64,000 nt of DNA from an uncultured Bacteroidales bacterium (GTDB lineage Bacteria > Bacteroidota > Bacteroidia > Bacteroidales > Bacteroidaceae). Positions 7,865 to 18,600 of this stretch are shown in pieces. The stretch's first letter is position 1, and every line of letters starts with the position of its first letter. The stretch spans positions 1 through 64,000 of the forward strand of contig CACZJU010000003.1 of the NCBI GenBank assembly GCA_902781515.1, in the 5' to 3' direction. Below the pieces are notes generated by a model. That model did not search any database. It saw only the letters and a list, made by a program, of their open reading frames with translations, and had not been told where the DNA came from. Position numbers and translations under genes: made by a program.

Positions 7865-8782
7865 ATGGTTGGAACTATCATAAAAAACGCTGGAAGCTGG
7901 TACGTTGTTCAGACAGACGACGACCGGCTTCTTTCGTGTCAGGTGAAAGGCAACTTCCGCCTGCGTGGCATTCGTTCCACCAATCCCGTTGCCGTTGGGG
8001 ACAGGGTGAATGTTGAAGGTGGGTTTATTACAGAGATTTGCGACAGACGGAACTACATCATACGCAAGGCTTCGAATCTCTCTAAGCAGAGTCATATATT
8101 GGCTGCAAATGTTGACCAAGTGCTGTTGGTAGTAACTATCGCACATCCAGAAACAAGCACCACATTCATCGACCGCTTTCTGGCTACTGCAGAAGCATAC
8201 CGCATTCCGGTGATAATACTGTTCAATAAGGCCGACCTTTATACCAAAGAAGAGAACCAACAGGCAGAAAAGCTAATATCACTATATAACAGTCTGGAAT
8301 ACACAACGCTGAAATGCTCGGTGCTTATGGGACAGGGGTTGGAGCAACTGGAAGAACTGCTGCACGATCGCACTACCCTATTGGCTGGCAACAGTGGTGT
8401 GGGAAAGAGTACGCTACTGAATGCTTTGGTGCCCGGACTTGAGGCACGCACGGAGGTTATCAGCGAGAGTCATGATACAGGTCAGCACACTACCACTTTC
8501 AGCGAGATGCACACACTGCCTAACGGAGGACGAGTTATAGATACCCCGGGCATAAAAGGCTTCGGCACGTTCGACATTGAACGCACCGAAGTATCACACT
8601 ATTTCCGCGAAATATTCAAGATAGGACAGGAATGCCGATTTCAGGACTGTACCCATACCCACGAACCACACTGTGCCGTGCTACAGGCCGTAGAGGAAGG
8701 ACGCATTGCTCAGTCGCGCTTCACCTCATACCTCTCGATGCTCGACGACAAGGATGCCGACCGCTATCGTAAAGCCTATTAA
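7865..8782 (+). CDS. rsgA: Small ribosomal subunit biogenesis GTPase RsgA
   Basis: 305 residues. Circularly permuted GTPase that checks late 30S assembly. Domains in order: OB fold (1-70), then the permuted G domain with NKADL (G4) before [14 protein letters not shown] (P-loop, about residue 178) and DTPG (G3), then a C-terminal zinc finger with the pattern C-x5-C-x-H-x-H-x3-C ([14 protein letters not shown]). All motifs are present. Its stop overlaps the stop of convergent cdsA: both use the palindrome TTAA at 8779-8782. Confidence 0.96.
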   Translation: MVGTIIKNAGSWYVVQTDDDRLLSCQVKGNFRLRGIRSTNPVAVGDRVNVEGGFITEICDRRNYIIRKASNLSKQSHILAANVDQVLLVVTIAHPETSTTFIDRFLATAEAYRIPVIILFNKADLYTKEENQQAEKLISLYNSLEYTTLKCSVLMGQGLEQLEELLHDRTTLLAGNSGVGKSTLLNALVPGLEARTEVISESHDTGQHTTTFSEMHTLPNGGRVIDTPGIKGFGTFDIERTEVSHYFREIFKIGQECRFQDCTHTHEPHCAVLQAVEEGRIAQSRFTSYLSMLDDKDADRYRKAY

Positions 8783-9630
8783 AGGTTGATGATGGTGAGA
8801 GTGTAGAGGTAAACTACAGAGGCAGGAATTGCCAACAGCGAAGAGTCGAATCGGTCTAGCATTCCACCATGACCCGGAAGAATATTACCACTATCCTTAA
8901 TACCAAGTTGACGCTTGAGGAGACTTTCAACAAGGTCGCCCCATGTACCGAACACCACTACAACAATGGCGAAACCGAGCCACTGAGGAAGAGTAAGTAC
9001 GCCATAGAAGTACCACAGCACCACTGATGCCAACAGACTTACGAAAGTGCCACCAATACTTCCTTCCCATGATTTCTTCGGTGAAATGCGCTCAAAAAGA
9101 CGATGACGACCGAACAGCGAACCAAAGCAATAGGCTCCAGTATCGCTGGTCCACAAGAATATGAATACCGACAAGGGGAAGAGCCACAGATGTTCGCCAG
9201 TGGTCAGTGTTGCCAGAACGGGCAGTAGAGCAAAGGGCAATGCTACATAGAGCTGGCTCATCATGGTGTAAGCCCAGTTGTTGATAGGACTCTCGCGCTG
9301 GAGATACAACTCGCTTATAAGCAAGTAGATAATGCTGATGATAAAGGGAACAAACACTCCCATGTGAGTTACCAGCCCCATGCTGTAACCATATACAGCC
9401 AAGAAGAGGCAGACACCGGAAACAGAACAGATGAAGGGATTGACGGTGACATCGGGACGCTCGCTGACGATATCGCAGAATTCACGCACCGAAAGACCTG
9501 TTATCAAGGCAAAAAGTGCCGCAAAGGCCAGAGGTGAGGTGTTGAGACTGAGTATGCCGCAAATCATTACGGCAAGAAATACGATGCCTGTTATGCTTCG
9601 TACTATCAGGTTAGTTTGTTTCTCCGTCAT
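8779..9630 (-). CDS. cdsA: Phosphatidate cytidylyltransferase
   Basis: About 283 residues from ATG at 9630; an in-frame ATG at 9657 would add a run of lysines and lengthen the overlap with ftsH, so the shorter start is preferred. Makes CDP-diacylglycerol from phosphatidate and CTP, the branch point of phospholipid synthesis, in the inner membrane. About eight hydrophobic segments precede the family signature near the C-terminus ([13 protein letters not shown] followed by [13 protein letters not shown]), complete with the catalytic Asp residues. It overlaps the end of ftsH by 20 bp, part of the rsfS-ftsH-cdsA operon seen widely in Bacteroidota. Confidence 0.95.
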   Translation of the reverse strand: MTEKQTNLIVRSITGIVFLAVMICGILSLNTSPLAFAALFALITGLSVREFCDIVSERPDVTVNPFICSVSGVCLFLAVYGYSMGLVTHMGVFVPFIISIIYLLISELYLQRESPINNWAYTMMSQLYVALPFALLPVLATLTTGEHLWLFPLSVFIFLWTSDTGAYCFGSLFGRHRLFERISPKKSWEGSIGGTFVSLLASVVLWYFYGVLTLPQWLGFAIVVVVFGTWGDLVESLLKRQLGIKDSGNILPGHGGMLDRFDSSLLAIPASVVYLYTLTIINL

Positions 9631-11617
9631 GGTTTTCTTCTTTTTGTTCGTTTTCATCGGGTTCTTCGGAGTCTTCCATTATCTCATCGGAACGACTTGT
9701 CCAAGGACGCGGACCAAAGATATCCTTAACATCATCGGCAAATATTACTTCACGATCTACCAGCATCTGTGCCAATTGGGCATGACCAGCCTGTTTCTCA
9801 AGCAATAGTGTCTTGGCACGCTCATACTGTTCTGCTATCATCTTCTGCACCTCCTGATCGATAAGACGGGCAGTTTCCTCGCTGTAAGGTTTCGAGAACT
9901 GATATTCTTCATTATTATAATAGCAGAGGTTGGGCAGACGATCGCTCATACCCATATATGCTATCATGCCGTAGGCCTGTTTTGTAACACGCTCCAAGTC
10001 GTTCATGGCACCACTGGAGATATGTCCTGTGAACAACTCTTCGGCAGCACGTCCACCCAAGAGGGCACACATCTCATCGAGCATCTGTTCCTTGGTAGTT
10101 ATCTGTCTCTCCTCAGGCAGATACCATGCAGCACCCAAAGCTCGTCCGCGTGGCACAATGGTTACCTTAACAAGAGGATTGGCATACTGCAGATGCCAAG
10201 ATATAGTAGCATGACCTGCCTCGTGCAGGGCTATGGTGCGCTTTTCCTCATCGGTAAGTACCTTGGTCTTCTTCTCAAGACCTCCGATTATACGGTCAAC
10301 GGCTGCCAAGAAATCATCCTTTGATACTGACTTCTTATTATGACGGGCTGCTATCAGTGCTGCTTCGTTGCAGACATTGGCGATATCGGCACCAGAGAAA
10401 CCTGGAGTTTGACGTGCAAGGAAATCGATATCGAGGTCTTTATCTACCTTTATTGGACGTAGATGAACCTTGAAGATTGCCTTACGCTCATTGACATCGG
10501 GCAGGTCAACATGAATCTGACGGTCGAAACGACCTGCACGCAACAAAGCCTTATCAAGAATGTCGGCACGGTTTGTTGCTGCAAGGATGATGACACCGCT
10601 GTTTGTTCCGAAACCGTCCATTTCCGTCAGCAACTGGTTCAGAGTGCTTTCACGTTCGTCGTTACCACCCATCATTGTATTACGGGCACGGGCACGACCA
10701 ACAGCATCTATCTCATCGATGAAGATAATGCATGGACTGGCCTCCTTGGCTTGACGGAACAGGTCGCGAACACGACTGGCACCAACACCTACGAACATCT
10801 CCACAAAGTCGCTTCCTGACATTGAGAAGAAAGGTACATCGGCCTCTCCGGCTACAGCCTTTGCCAACAAGGTCTTACCAGTTCCTGGAGGACCTACAAG
10901 GAGAGCTCCCTTGGGAATCTTACCTCCCAGTTCGGTATATCGCTTGGGGTTCTTCAGGAAGTCCACAATCTCCTGCACCTCCTGCTTAGCTCCTGCCTGT
11001 CCTGCAACATCGGCAAAGGTTACCTTGGTCTCATCATCTACCTCCACCTTCTGTGCACGACTACGACCCACGTTGAAAATGTTCATACCGCCAGCCGAAC
11101 CGCCTCCACTTCCCACGCGATTCATAATGAAGAACCAGAAGAATATCAGCAGCAGGAACGGACCGAAGTTGATGAGTATCTGCCAGAAGGTATTGCTCTG
11201 TTCCTTATATTTCAGTTCGCCCTGGAACTTTTGTTCCTGTTGCTTTTGGTCGATGAAATCTTCCAATTTATCAACAGAACCGAATTCCACAACGACATAC
11301 GGCTCAACTGTACTGCCCTTCTTATGCTTTGGGAACACATCGCGGATATGTTCGCCCTTGACATACATACGCAGCGAACCTTGGTCCTTCATTACCTCGA
11401 TGCGTGAAGCATAGCCTTTGTCAACATATTGCTTGAATTCGCTGTAAGTTGCCTGCTTTATATCCTCGCCACTGGCAACACCGCCTTCACCGTTAAAATA
11501 CATCCATCCCAGCACCACAGCTATGATGATGTAGAGCCACGTGATACTGAAACGTGGTTTTTTGCCCTTCTTGTTGTTCTTTCTATTGATGGGTTTCTTT
11601 GGATTCTGTTTGCTCAT
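9611..11617 (-). CDS. ftsH: ATP-dependent zinc metalloprotease FtsH
   Basis: 668 residues. Membrane-anchored AAA+ protease for quality control of membrane and regulatory proteins. Features in order: a basic N-terminus, membrane helix at about 25-42 ([15 protein letters not shown]), periplasmic domain, second membrane helix near 150-168 ([15 protein letters not shown]), Walker A GPPGTGKT, Walker [11 protein letters not shown], arginine finger region [10 protein letters not shown], and the zinc site HEAGH. The C-terminus is acidic. All catalytic motifs are intact. rsfS lies 24 bp upstream and cdsA overlaps downstream. Confidence 0.97.
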   Translation of the reverse strand: MSKQNPKKPINRKNNKKGKKPRFSITWLYIIIAVVLGWMYFNGEGGVASGEDIKQATYSEFKQYVDKGYASRIEVMKDQGSLRMYVKGEHIRDVFPKHKKGSTVEPYVVVEFGSVDKLEDFIDQKQQEQKFQGELKYKEQSNTFWQILINFGPFLLLIFFWFFIMNRVGSGGGSAGGMNIFNVGRSRAQKVEVDDETKVTFADVAGQAGAKQEVQEIVDFLKNPKRYTELGGKIPKGALLVGPPGTGKTLLAKAVAGEADVPFFSMSGSDFVEMFVGVGASRVRDLFRQAKEASPCIIFIDEIDAVGRARARNTMMGGNDERESTLNQLLTEMDGFGTNSGVIILAATNRADILDKALLRAGRFDRQIHVDLPDVNERKAIFKVHLRPIKVDKDLDIDFLARQTPGFSGADIANVCNEAALIAARHNKKSVSKDDFLAAVDRIIGGLEKKTKVLTDEEKRTIALHEAGHATISWHLQYANPLVKVTIVPRGRALGAAWYLPEERQITTKEQMLDEMCALLGGRAAEELFTGHISSGAMNDLERVTKQAYGMIAYMGMSDRLPNLCYYNNEEYQFSKPYSEETARLIDQEVQKMIAEQYERAKTLLLEKQAGHAQLAQMLVDREVIFADDVKDIFGPRPWTSRSDEIMEDSEEPDENEQKEENHDGETN

Positions 11618-11641
11618 CTTATGTTCTGATTGGGGAAGGGA

Positions 11642-12001
11642 TTACATTATATCGGCAATCTCTGTCAGTTGGGCATCGGCCCACAGATGTTCGAGATCGT
11701 AGAAATCACGCGTTTCATCGAGAAATATATGTACTATAACATCTACATAGTCCATAGCCACCCACACACCCTGACGCAATCCATTGACGGCAATAGGTTT
11801 GCTGTTTGCCTCACGACGGACGGTTTCGGTAATACTGTCGGCCAGCGCCTGCATGTGGGATGGAGAGTTGGCAGTGCATATCACGAAAGCCTTACAGATG
11901 GTGTCATCAATACCTTCAAGGTTCACTATCACCACGTTATGGGCCTTCTTGTCCTGCATGCCCTTCACTATTTTGTCTATCAACAAATCTGTTTCCTTCA
12001 T
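11642..12001 (-). CDS. rsfS: Ribosomal silencing factor RsfS (YbeB/Iojap family)
   Basis: 119 residues, the usual size. Binds uL14 on the 50S subunit and blocks subunit joining when growth slows. The conserved core is visible: KAHNVVIVNLEGIDDTICKAFVI, CTANSPSHMQALADSI, then WVAMDYVDVIVHIFLDETRDFYDLEHLW, with D-Y-x-D-x-x-V-H-I-F as the signature. First gene of rsfS-ftsH-cdsA; a minus-strand TAnnTTTG box at 12026-12033 supports this as the operon promoter. Confidence 0.95.
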   Translation of the reverse strand: MKETDLLIDKIVKGMQDKKAHNVVIVNLEGIDDTICKAFVICTANSPSHMQALADSITETVRREANSKPIAVNGLRQGVWVAMDYVDVIVHIFLDETRDFYDLEHLWADAQLTEIADIM

Positions 12002-12025
12002 TCTTTATAATAATGTATCAGGCTG

Positions 12026-12033
12026 CAAAGATA
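12026..12033 (-). promoter_or_regulatory. -7 promoter box of rsfS-ftsH-cdsA
   Basis: Minus-strand TATCTTTG, 24 bp before the rsfS ATG. No convincing -33 element was seen upstream in the A/T-rich stretch. Confidence 0.5.
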
Positions 12034-12085
12034 ATACAATTAAATTAAAAAGTAATAATTAAAAATTAAAAAATGAGTTAAAAGT

Positions 12086-12116
12086 TTTGATGATTCGGAA
12101 AAAGTGCTTACCTTTG
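12086..12116 (+). promoter_or_regulatory. Promoter of tRNA-Gln
   Basis: TTTG at 12086-12089, 19-bp gap, TACCTTTG at 12109-12116: a full Bacteroidota sigma-ABfr promoter (TTTG-N19-TAnnTTTG) ending 17 bp before the tRNA. Confidence 0.75.
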
Positions 12117-12133
12117 CACTCGCAAAACAAGAT

Positions 12134-12204
12134 TGGGCTATGGTGTAATGGTAACACTGCAGATTCTGGTCCTGCCTTTCCTGGTTCGAGTCCGGGTAGC
12201 CCAA
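12134..12204 (+). tRNA. tRNA-Gln (anticodon CTG)
   Basis: 71-nt cloverleaf. The acceptor arm TGGGCTA pairs with TAGCCCA, the D arm is GTGT/ACAC, the anticodon loop is TTCTGGT with CTG at 12166-12168, and the T arm is CCTGG-TTCGAGT-CCGGG. The last anticodon-stem pair is an A-C mismatch. CCA is not encoded. It has its own full promoter. Confidence 0.93.
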
Positions 12205-12214
12205 CTTAAAAAAA

Positions 12215-12240
12215 AGAAGTCGCTCAATCGAGCGACTTCT
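12215..12240. terminator. Rho-independent terminator between tRNA-Gln and the DUF349 gene
   Basis: An 11-bp perfect stem (12215-12225 with 12230-12240) and a 4-nt loop. On the minus strand it is followed by eight T residues, making a strong terminator for the DUF349 gene, whose stop codon lies within the hairpin. On the plus strand the tail is weaker (TTCATTTCT), so it may also end the tRNA transcript. Confidence 0.85.
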
Positions 12241-14104
12241 TCATTTCTGTTTCTACAGCCTTTATCTTCTGTTTCAGCAGTTCCAGCTCACCCTTCAGCT
12301 TATCCACTTTCTTTTGGATTTCCTGAACGAGTGAATTTCCCTTCTTGCTGCTTGCAGAGAGGAAGCCGATATTATTCTCATAAGTCTGCAGTTCGCCCTT
12401 CATGATGTCGTAGGCACGAGCCAAGCGCTCGCGCTCGCGAGCCAGAGTATTGGCACCGGCCTCTGCACTAACCTTCAGGGTCGTCTTGAAACTATTCAGA
12501 CGGCGTTCAGCCTGACTCAGATTCAGCTTCTTATACAGTTCATCCACAACCTCGTGGTACTGCTTATACAGCTTATCCTTGTCGCGGATGGGAACGAAGC
12601 CAACCTCGTTCCATTGCTGCTGCAGTTCGCGTACCTTCTGTCCTGTAGCTTCGGCAGCATCAGTCAATAAAGCTTTCAACTGCTCTATGATGTCCTGCTT
12701 CTTCTTCAGGTTCTCCTGCTGTTCTCCACGCTCTTCGGCATTGGCAGCATTCTTTGCCTCGAAGAAATGGTCACAGGCACCTACGAAGCGTTTCCAGAGT
12801 TCCTCACTCACCTTACGAGGTACTGCACCTATGGTCTTCCACTGCTTCTGAAGTTCTATCATTGCATCGGCAGTCTTCTTCCATTCTGTGCTGTCCTTCA
12901 GTTCCTCGGCTTTCTCCACCAGTTCCTTCTTCTTTGCAAGGTTCTGATTCAGTTCGTCCTTGACGGTCTTGAAGTATGTAGCCTTCTCGCTAAAGAACTT
13001 ATCGCAAGCAGCACGGAAGCGCTCGAATATCTGTGTGTTCACCTTCTGTGGAGCAAAGCCTATGGTCTTCCATGCAGCCTGCAGCTCGATGATTTCCTTT
13101 GTCTTGGCATCCCAGTCGGCAAAAGTCTTCAGTCCCTCAGTATTGATAGACTCAATCTGCTCGCACAGTTCGGTCTTCTTCTGCAGGTTCTCTTCCTCAC
13201 GGGCCTTACGAGCCTCGAAGAAGTCCTGATGACGCTTGCGGACAACGGTGCTGGCTTCCTTGAAGCGGTTCCAAATCTCTTCGCGCAGTTCCTTGGCAAC
13301 AGGACCAATTTCCTTCCATTCCTGATGCAGGGTCTGCAGACGGTTGATGGCAGTCACTACATCGGGTTCTTCTGCCAACTTCTCTGCCTGTTCGCACAGC
13401 AGAGTCTTTGCCTCAAGGTTCTTGCGGAAGTCGTATTCACGGAACTGGATATTCAGCTTCAACATATCGTAGAACTGCTCCACATAGAGCTGGTAGTTCT
13501 TCCATATCTCCGATACATTCTCTGCTGGAACGGGACCTATTTCGCGCCATTCCTCCTGTAACTTCTTAAATGCATCATACGACTTGCCAGCCTCCTCAGG
13601 TGTTGTAGCCAGAAGTTTTATATTCTCTATGACGGCTTGCTTCTTTGCAAGGTTTTCGGCACGCTGCTGTTCCTGTTCTGCCATCAGTTGTGCACGGCGC
13701 TGACGAATCTGCTGCATTGCCTCCTTGAAAGGTTCTTCCGTTGGGTCAATTTCGGGTTGATAAGCCTCAGCATCACCACCTGCCTCGATGAAGGCTTGCT
13801 GTGCGGCAACCATATCGGCTTTATGATACTTGTAGTAGAGCTGCTTCAGCAGTTCCAGTTCCTGTTTACTGCCTCCTTCACCCTGCTCTGCAATTTCCTG
13901 AGCACGAGCCAGCACTTCCTCCTTTGTCTTCATCAGAGGTATCTGAGGCTCCTCTACTGATGGTTCAAGGGTTTCAGGAGTTTCAACCGTTTCAGGGTTC
14001 TTCTCCTCTACTACGGGAACATTCTCTGTGTTTACTACGGCTTCCTGAGGAACTAATTCCTCGGCAGCCTCATTCTGTTTGGTCTGATCTAAAGAGTCCA
14101 TCAT
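12224..14104 (-). CDS. DUF349-repeat protein
   Basis: 626 residues, soluble and strongly helical. The first 75 residues are acidic and Pro/Glu/Val-rich. Five DUF349 repeats follow, each with the W-x-x-I/V-G-x-x-P centre: EEWREIGPVP, QEWKEIGPVA, AAWKTIGFAP, KQWKTIGAVP, QQWNEVGFVP. A coiled-coil tail closes the protein. DUF349 proteins are conserved in Bacteroidota, usually as a single copy; their function is not established. The final codons KKSLD and the TGA stop lie within the terminator hairpin at 12215-12240. The first codon is ATG at 14104 or the adjacent ATG at 14101. Confidence 0.85.
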   Translation of the reverse strand: MMDSLDQTKQNEAAEELVPQEAVVNTENVPVVEEKNPETVETPETLEPSVEEPQIPLMKTKEEVLARAQEIAEQGEGGSKQELELLKQLYYKYHKADMVAAQQAFIEAGGDAEAYQPEIDPTEEPFKEAMQQIRQRRAQLMAEQEQQRAENLAKKQAVIENIKLLATTPEEAGKSYDAFKKLQEEWREIGPVPAENVSEIWKNYQLYVEQFYDMLKLNIQFREYDFRKNLEAKTLLCEQAEKLAEEPDVVTAINRLQTLHQEWKEIGPVAKELREEIWNRFKEASTVVRKRHQDFFEARKAREEENLQKKTELCEQIESINTEGLKTFADWDAKTKEIIELQAAWKTIGFAPQKVNTQIFERFRAACDKFFSEKATYFKTVKDELNQNLAKKKELVEKAEELKDSTEWKKTADAMIELQKQWKTIGAVPRKVSEELWKRFVGACDHFFEAKNAANAEERGEQQENLKKKQDIIEQLKALLTDAAEATGQKVRELQQQWNEVGFVPIRDKDKLYKQYHEVVDELYKKLNLSQAERRLNSFKTTLKVSAEAGANTLARERERLARAYDIMKGELQTYENNIGFLSASSKKGNSLVQEIQKKVDKLKGELELLKQKIKAVETEMKKSLD

Positions 14105-14207
14105 TCTACTGTTTTTAGGTAATGATTCGGGTTACAAAATACACATACGAGGTACAAATTAATGCAAAAAATCATTAACTTGCTAATATTTCACGATAAA
14201 AATACAA

Positions 14208-15134
14208 TTAGAACCACGATTTCCGCTTGAAATACCAGAAGAAGAGCACCGTAGTGACCACACAAAGGGCCAAAGCTATGGGGAATCCCATCTTCCAAGT
14301 CTCCATTCCGTTGATGAGGTTCATTCCGAACAAACTGGCTATCAACGTTGGGAACATCAGGATAATGGAAATACTGGTCAGCATCTTCATCACCTTCGAC
14401 ATATTGTTGTTGATGATGCTGGCGTATGTCTCCATTGTAGATTCCAGAATGTTGGAGTATATGTTAGTGGTTTCACGTGCCTGACTCATCTCAATGTTTA
14501 CGTCCTCAATCATATCGGCATCCAGTTCATCGACAGGCAGTTTGAACTTAAGCTTCGACAGCAGGTTCTCGTTGCCACGAATAGAAGTCACGAAGTATGT
14601 CAGGCTGTCCTGCAGGCGCGAGAGAGCTATAAGGTCTACATTGTCCACATTACGGTCGAGGTTCAGTTTGGCCTGCTCTATGCGTGCTGAAATCTGCTTC
14701 AGTCGCTTCAGGTACCACACAGCACTGGAGAGAAACAGACGGAACACCATATCCACAGAATCCGTGAATCCAAGTCCGCGCTTCTGCTGATAGGTCACGA
14801 AGTCTATCATCATATTCGTCTCGAAGTTGCACAGCGTGATGCAAACATCACCTTTCAGTATGATACCGAGAGGGATGGTGGTGTATGGGGTGCGCGACTT
14901 CACTTCCTTCACATAAGGAATACGCAGGATTATGAGCACCCATCCTTCATCTATATCATAACGCGCGCGCTCGTCCGTATCCGCGATATCAGATATATAA
15001 TAGTCGGGAACGTGAAGTTCGTTTTGCAGGAAATCAACATCCTCCTGAGAGGGACAAGTCACCTGAACCCAGCAATTGGGCTCCCATTGTTCGATGGTAC
15101 ACAGACCACGATTCGTGTTCCAAAATGTCAGCAT
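14208..15134 (-). CDS. corA: CorA-family divalent cation (Mg2+) transporter
   Basis: 308 residues. Pentameric inner-membrane channel for Mg2+ (and Co2+ or Ni2+ in some members). A cytoplasmic alpha/beta domain and a long helix precede two C-terminal membrane helices. The signature FGMNLINGME is at the end of the first membrane helix (GMN motif plus the periplasmic loop), and the protein ends with a basic tail (WYFKRKSWF). Single gene, with no obvious partner; flanked by the DUF349 gene and a repeat-rich intergenic region. Confidence 0.92.
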   Translation of the reverse strand: MLTFWNTNRGLCTIEQWEPNCWVQVTCPSQEDVDFLQNELHVPDYYISDIADTDERARYDIDEGWVLIILRIPYVKEVKSRTPYTTIPLGIILKGDVCITLCNFETNMMIDFVTYQQKRGLGFTDSVDMVFRLFLSSAVWYLKRLKQISARIEQAKLNLDRNVDNVDLIALSRLQDSLTYFVTSIRGNENLLSKLKFKLPVDELDADMIEDVNIEMSQARETTNIYSNILESTMETYASIINNNMSKVMKMLTSISIILMFPTLIASLFGMNLINGMETWKMGFPIALALCVVTTVLFFWYFKRKSWF

Positions 15135-15184
15135 TGTAATTCGACAATTTTACAATTTCACAATTACATTAAATCTCGTCTGGG

Positions 15185-15216
15185 CAATTGTCCAATCGTA
15201 AAATCGTCCAATTGTC
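15185..15216. repeat. 8-bp micro-tandem repeat
   Basis: Four 8-bp units: CAATTGTC, CAATCGTA, AAATCGTC, CAATTGTC. A related set of 8-bp units lies just upstream (15138-15165). Confidence 0.7.
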
Positions 15217-15369
15217 CACTTAATCCGTATTCTCCGCCGGATAGTCGTCCATAGTGGTTTAAAATTAGGTTATTTGTTATTTTCGGCTACGAAGTTACGA
15301 TAAAATCTCCATGCAGCCAAACAAACTGCTTCATTTATGACAAAACACACGCCATTTTTTATAATACAA

Positions 15370-15401
15370 CGATAGGCGAGCACCGAAGTACCCGCCTATC
15401 G
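15370..15401 (-). terminator. Terminator hairpin after the 15.6-kb small ORF
   Basis: A 9-bp perfect stem CGATAGGCG/CGCCTATCG with a 14-nt loop, about 30 bp past the small-ORF stop in the minus direction. The following tract is T/A-rich rather than pure T. Confidence 0.6.
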
Positions 15402-15428
15402 CTATCGTGTAGTATGACTTACAATCGT

Positions 15429-15647
15429 TTAGTATTCGTCCTCGTAATCATAGTCATAGTCCTCCCAAGCGAACGAGCCATAGTAAGTATCTTCTCTTAC
15501 ACAAGCCTCACCGTTGTACTCTTCCTCTATGAGGTTGACATGAGGATTCTCAGAGGTCTCTTGTCCAGTCAAGGATTGCGCCATCAACATTGTAGAACTC
15601 TGAAGCAGGATTACCATTGAAACAGGCTTCTTATATATCTTTTTCAT
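15429..15647 (-). CDS. Small MKKxYxxP-type protein, acidic Tyr-rich tail
   Basis: 72 residues from the MKK start at 15647; an ATG two codons earlier (15653) is possible. The N-terminus MKKIYKKPVSMVILLQSS, then TMLMAQSLTG, resembles the 61-residue ORF at 32956-33141 in layout: MKKxYxxP, a hydrophobic-leaning stretch, a small-residue S-x-T-G step, a middle part, then an R-E-D and Trp-containing acidic end (here FAWEDYDYDYEDEY). It starts 9 bp after the stop of the 2242-residue surface protein, so it is surely cotranscribed, and a terminator follows. I do not recognise a characterised family. It could be a secreted small protein, a peptide precursor or a chaperone for its large neighbour; none of these is shown. 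Confidence 0.7.
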   Translation of the reverse strand: MKKIYKKPVSMVILLQSSTMLMAQSLTGQETSENPHVNLIEEEYNGEACVREDTYYGSFAWEDYDYDYEDEY

Positions 15648-15662
15648 AGTCATATCTATCCA

Positions 15663-18600
15663 TTATTTAACCAACATCTTCTTTCCATTCACAATGTTCA
15701 CGCCCTTCTGAGCACGATTGATACGCTGACCGGCAAGGTTATAGATAGCTCCATTTTCAATTGTCAACTCTCCATTTTCAATTGAAATGATGCCTGTCTC
15801 TATATCATCGAACACAATTCCCTTAACCTCCATAGTTGCAGGAGTGTCGAAGTAACCACGGAATCCCTTTGATGTAGCTGAAGCACCAGCCTTGGCAATC
15901 TTAGCCTCTGGAGTCAGGACGTAGATCTTGTCCTTAGCATTATCCTTTGTCCAACCACCAGCAATGATAGGACTGTATGTACCACGGAAGTAAATTGTGC
16001 TACCATTAGAGGTATGATCCCTATAATGTGCCTCTGTAGCGGTATTAGGAATGTCAACATTATGCATAACCTTAGGCTCAGTGATAGCCTCAGGAACATA
16101 AACGAGGTATGGGTAACCGGCTTCCATTCCAGAAGTTCTATCGAAGAAGAACTCAGTACCATTATGACTCGAGAGATAGTAAACCTTAGCACCTTCTCCG
16201 AAGAACTCCTCAATATCGCTTTCTTGAATAAATGCGAACGGCAGGCAAACCGTGTTCCATCCTGCAATGAACGTACGGTTCAGGGTAATCTTGTCATAGT
16301 TTGCAGCGGCAAAGCTGTTGTTTGAAGCCTCATCCAATATCAGGTTGAGAGGATTGAGACGGAAACCAACGAGGTTATCCAAACGACCATTGCGAGTGGT
16401 AAATCTCAGGTAATAGTTGCCATCGGCAGGAGCCGTAAAGGTCTGCTCACCGGCAGCATTTACTACAACCTCATCGCTCCAATGTGCCTTATCTGTAGAG
16501 TAAGCGTAAGAGAAGGTACTACCTACAGACAATACATCGAATGTCAGTTCTTCACCTTCTGTAGCAGCCAAGCGTGGAGTCATTATTGACAACACGTCCC
16601 AACCAGTACGTGTGGCATACTGGTTACCATCTGCTTCACCAATAGTCCAACCATTGTTGTTTGTCCAGTTTTCAGGTATCGAACCACCTTCGAAGTCTTC
16701 CGTCCATGTATCAGCAGCAATGCTGCGACCGCTCAGTGCCAAAGTGAAGGTGTTGTTAGTCATAGCATCAACCTTATAGGTAATGACGAGGTTACCACTC
16801 TTCTTACCCTGCTCGGCTTGCATTGTTACAGTTATTGCGAGAGTGCCATTTACAGCAATGTTCTTGTTATCGTCTGTGATGGCAGGAGTAGCAGTGAAAC
16901 CTGTAGGAGCAACGATGCTCACGAGTTCCATATTTGCAGTACCCTCGTTTCTGATGGTGTAAGAATAAGTAGGAATTTCACCTGTCTTCACCAGTCCGAA
17001 CTCTACATCATCACCATTGTCAACAGGTGTTGCATCCTGATAGAGGACGAACAGAGGAGCTGCAGCATTAACATTGATACTTACATTAGATGCAGAAGTT
17101 GCCAGAGCCTCACCTTCAGCAGTCCAGAAAGCCTTAGCGGTGAACTCAAGAACGCCACCTTCGCCAGCCGACATGTTAGTAGCCGTCAGTTCTATTGTCT
17201 TTGTACCCTCAGGAGCAACAGCAGCATTGGCAGTAGCAGTAGCTACAACAGTTTCGCCCTGATAAATCTTAACAACAGGTGTACCAGAGGTAGAACCTGT
17301 ATTCTCTACAGTTACACTGAACGATGGGCTAATCTGATTGCTTGCATTGGCATCCAGGGCACCATCACCGTCAGTACGAGTAAACTCGGTAATAGCCAGA
17401 GTGCGAGTGTGAGCTACCTCAACGTTTGTTGTCAGAGTCTCAAAGGCTACGCTGTTGTCGCTGTAGTAAACTACAATCTTGGCAGCGTAGGTCTTTTCAG
17501 TCTCAGGAACGTTGCCAGTGAGAGTGAATGTAGCAGTGCTATTCAAATCGATAGCCTTTGATTCAGCAGTTGCAACAACTTCTTCGTCGAAGAACAGTTT
17601 TGCATAAACATCTGTTTCATCAGCACGCAGGCTGGCAACGGTAGCTGTAGCATTCACGCCTGCAACCGTATTTGGAACGAGTGTAGTAGCAGGGAATGTT
17701 GTTGCAGTTACATAAAGGTCGTGAGCAGGAGCTGACAACTTCTTCAAACCAGCCAAATTGTCGATAGAAGCATTCAGACTCACGAACTTCACATAGTAAT
17801 TACCATCAGCAAGAGCATCAAGTGCAACTGCTTGTATGTCATTGGTAAGAGCTATAGTCTTTCTCAAAGTCCAAGTCTTACGGTCAGAAGATGTATAAAC
17901 CTTCAATTCTCCGTCTGCATAATTGCTTTGCAACTTAGCATCAAAACTCAGCACGTTCTTGCCAGACGCAGCCTCTGCCTCATATTGCTCGGTAACCATA
18001 GTTTTGGTAACACCTGCATAGACATGAGCTGTTCCTGTAGTAAATGTCCAACCGCCATTATCCACATACCAACCTGCAGGCTTGGCATTACCAGCAAAGT
18101 CTTCGTACAGAGCAGTTGGGTCAATAGTGTTTGCTGTGTAGTTAACATACATATCGCCTACCCAACCATCAGAAGTAATGGTCATCTCGCCCTTTTGGTT
18201 ACCATAAGGAGCACCTACAGGAACAGAAAGTGTGATGGTAGCGCTCTTTCCAGGAGCCAACGTCACCTTGTTATAGGTCTCAGAGTCGTTAACCTTAGCA
18301 AGTGTGATACCTTCGCCCTCGCCAGAGATAACAGCTGTGGCAACACCTGTTGTAGAAACAACCGATACCAAGTCGCCATTTCCGTTGTTTGTCAGAGTAT
18401 ATGTAGCAACTCCGTCCTCTGTCAGGTTACCGAAGTCCTTCATATCGCCATTAGCTACCGCTACAGCACTCTCAGTCAGGGCCAGTACAGGTGCTGTAGT
18501 AGGAGCGAAGCCGTAAATATCATCTATATCAACATATCTACCGTAGATTTCAACAATCGCTGTTCCTTCAGGAATACCGCTTAACTCGATATTTGTGAAG

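Larger units (their letters stand above)
15135..15428. other. Intergenic region with 8-bp repeats and a terminator
   Basis: 294 bp between corA and the small ORF. Holds 8-bp micro-tandem repeats (about 15138-15165 and 15185-15216, the latter CAATTGTC-type units), an A/T-rich stretch, and the terminator hairpin at 15370-15401. No gene seen. Confidence 0.6.

Noticed and set aside
7514-8260. Antisense frame covering frr and rsgA
   Set aside because: Spans two conserved genes and their gap; no domain recognised.
12767-13561. Open frame of 264 codons antisense to the DUF349 gene
   Set aside because: Composition is rich in Leu and Cys without recognisable motifs, a mirror effect of the Glu/Lys/Gln-rich coiled-coil gene.
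15429-15647. RiPP precursor with double-glycine leader
   Set aside because: No GG cleavage motif, and no radical-SAM, ATP-grasp or peptidase-transporter genes nearby.
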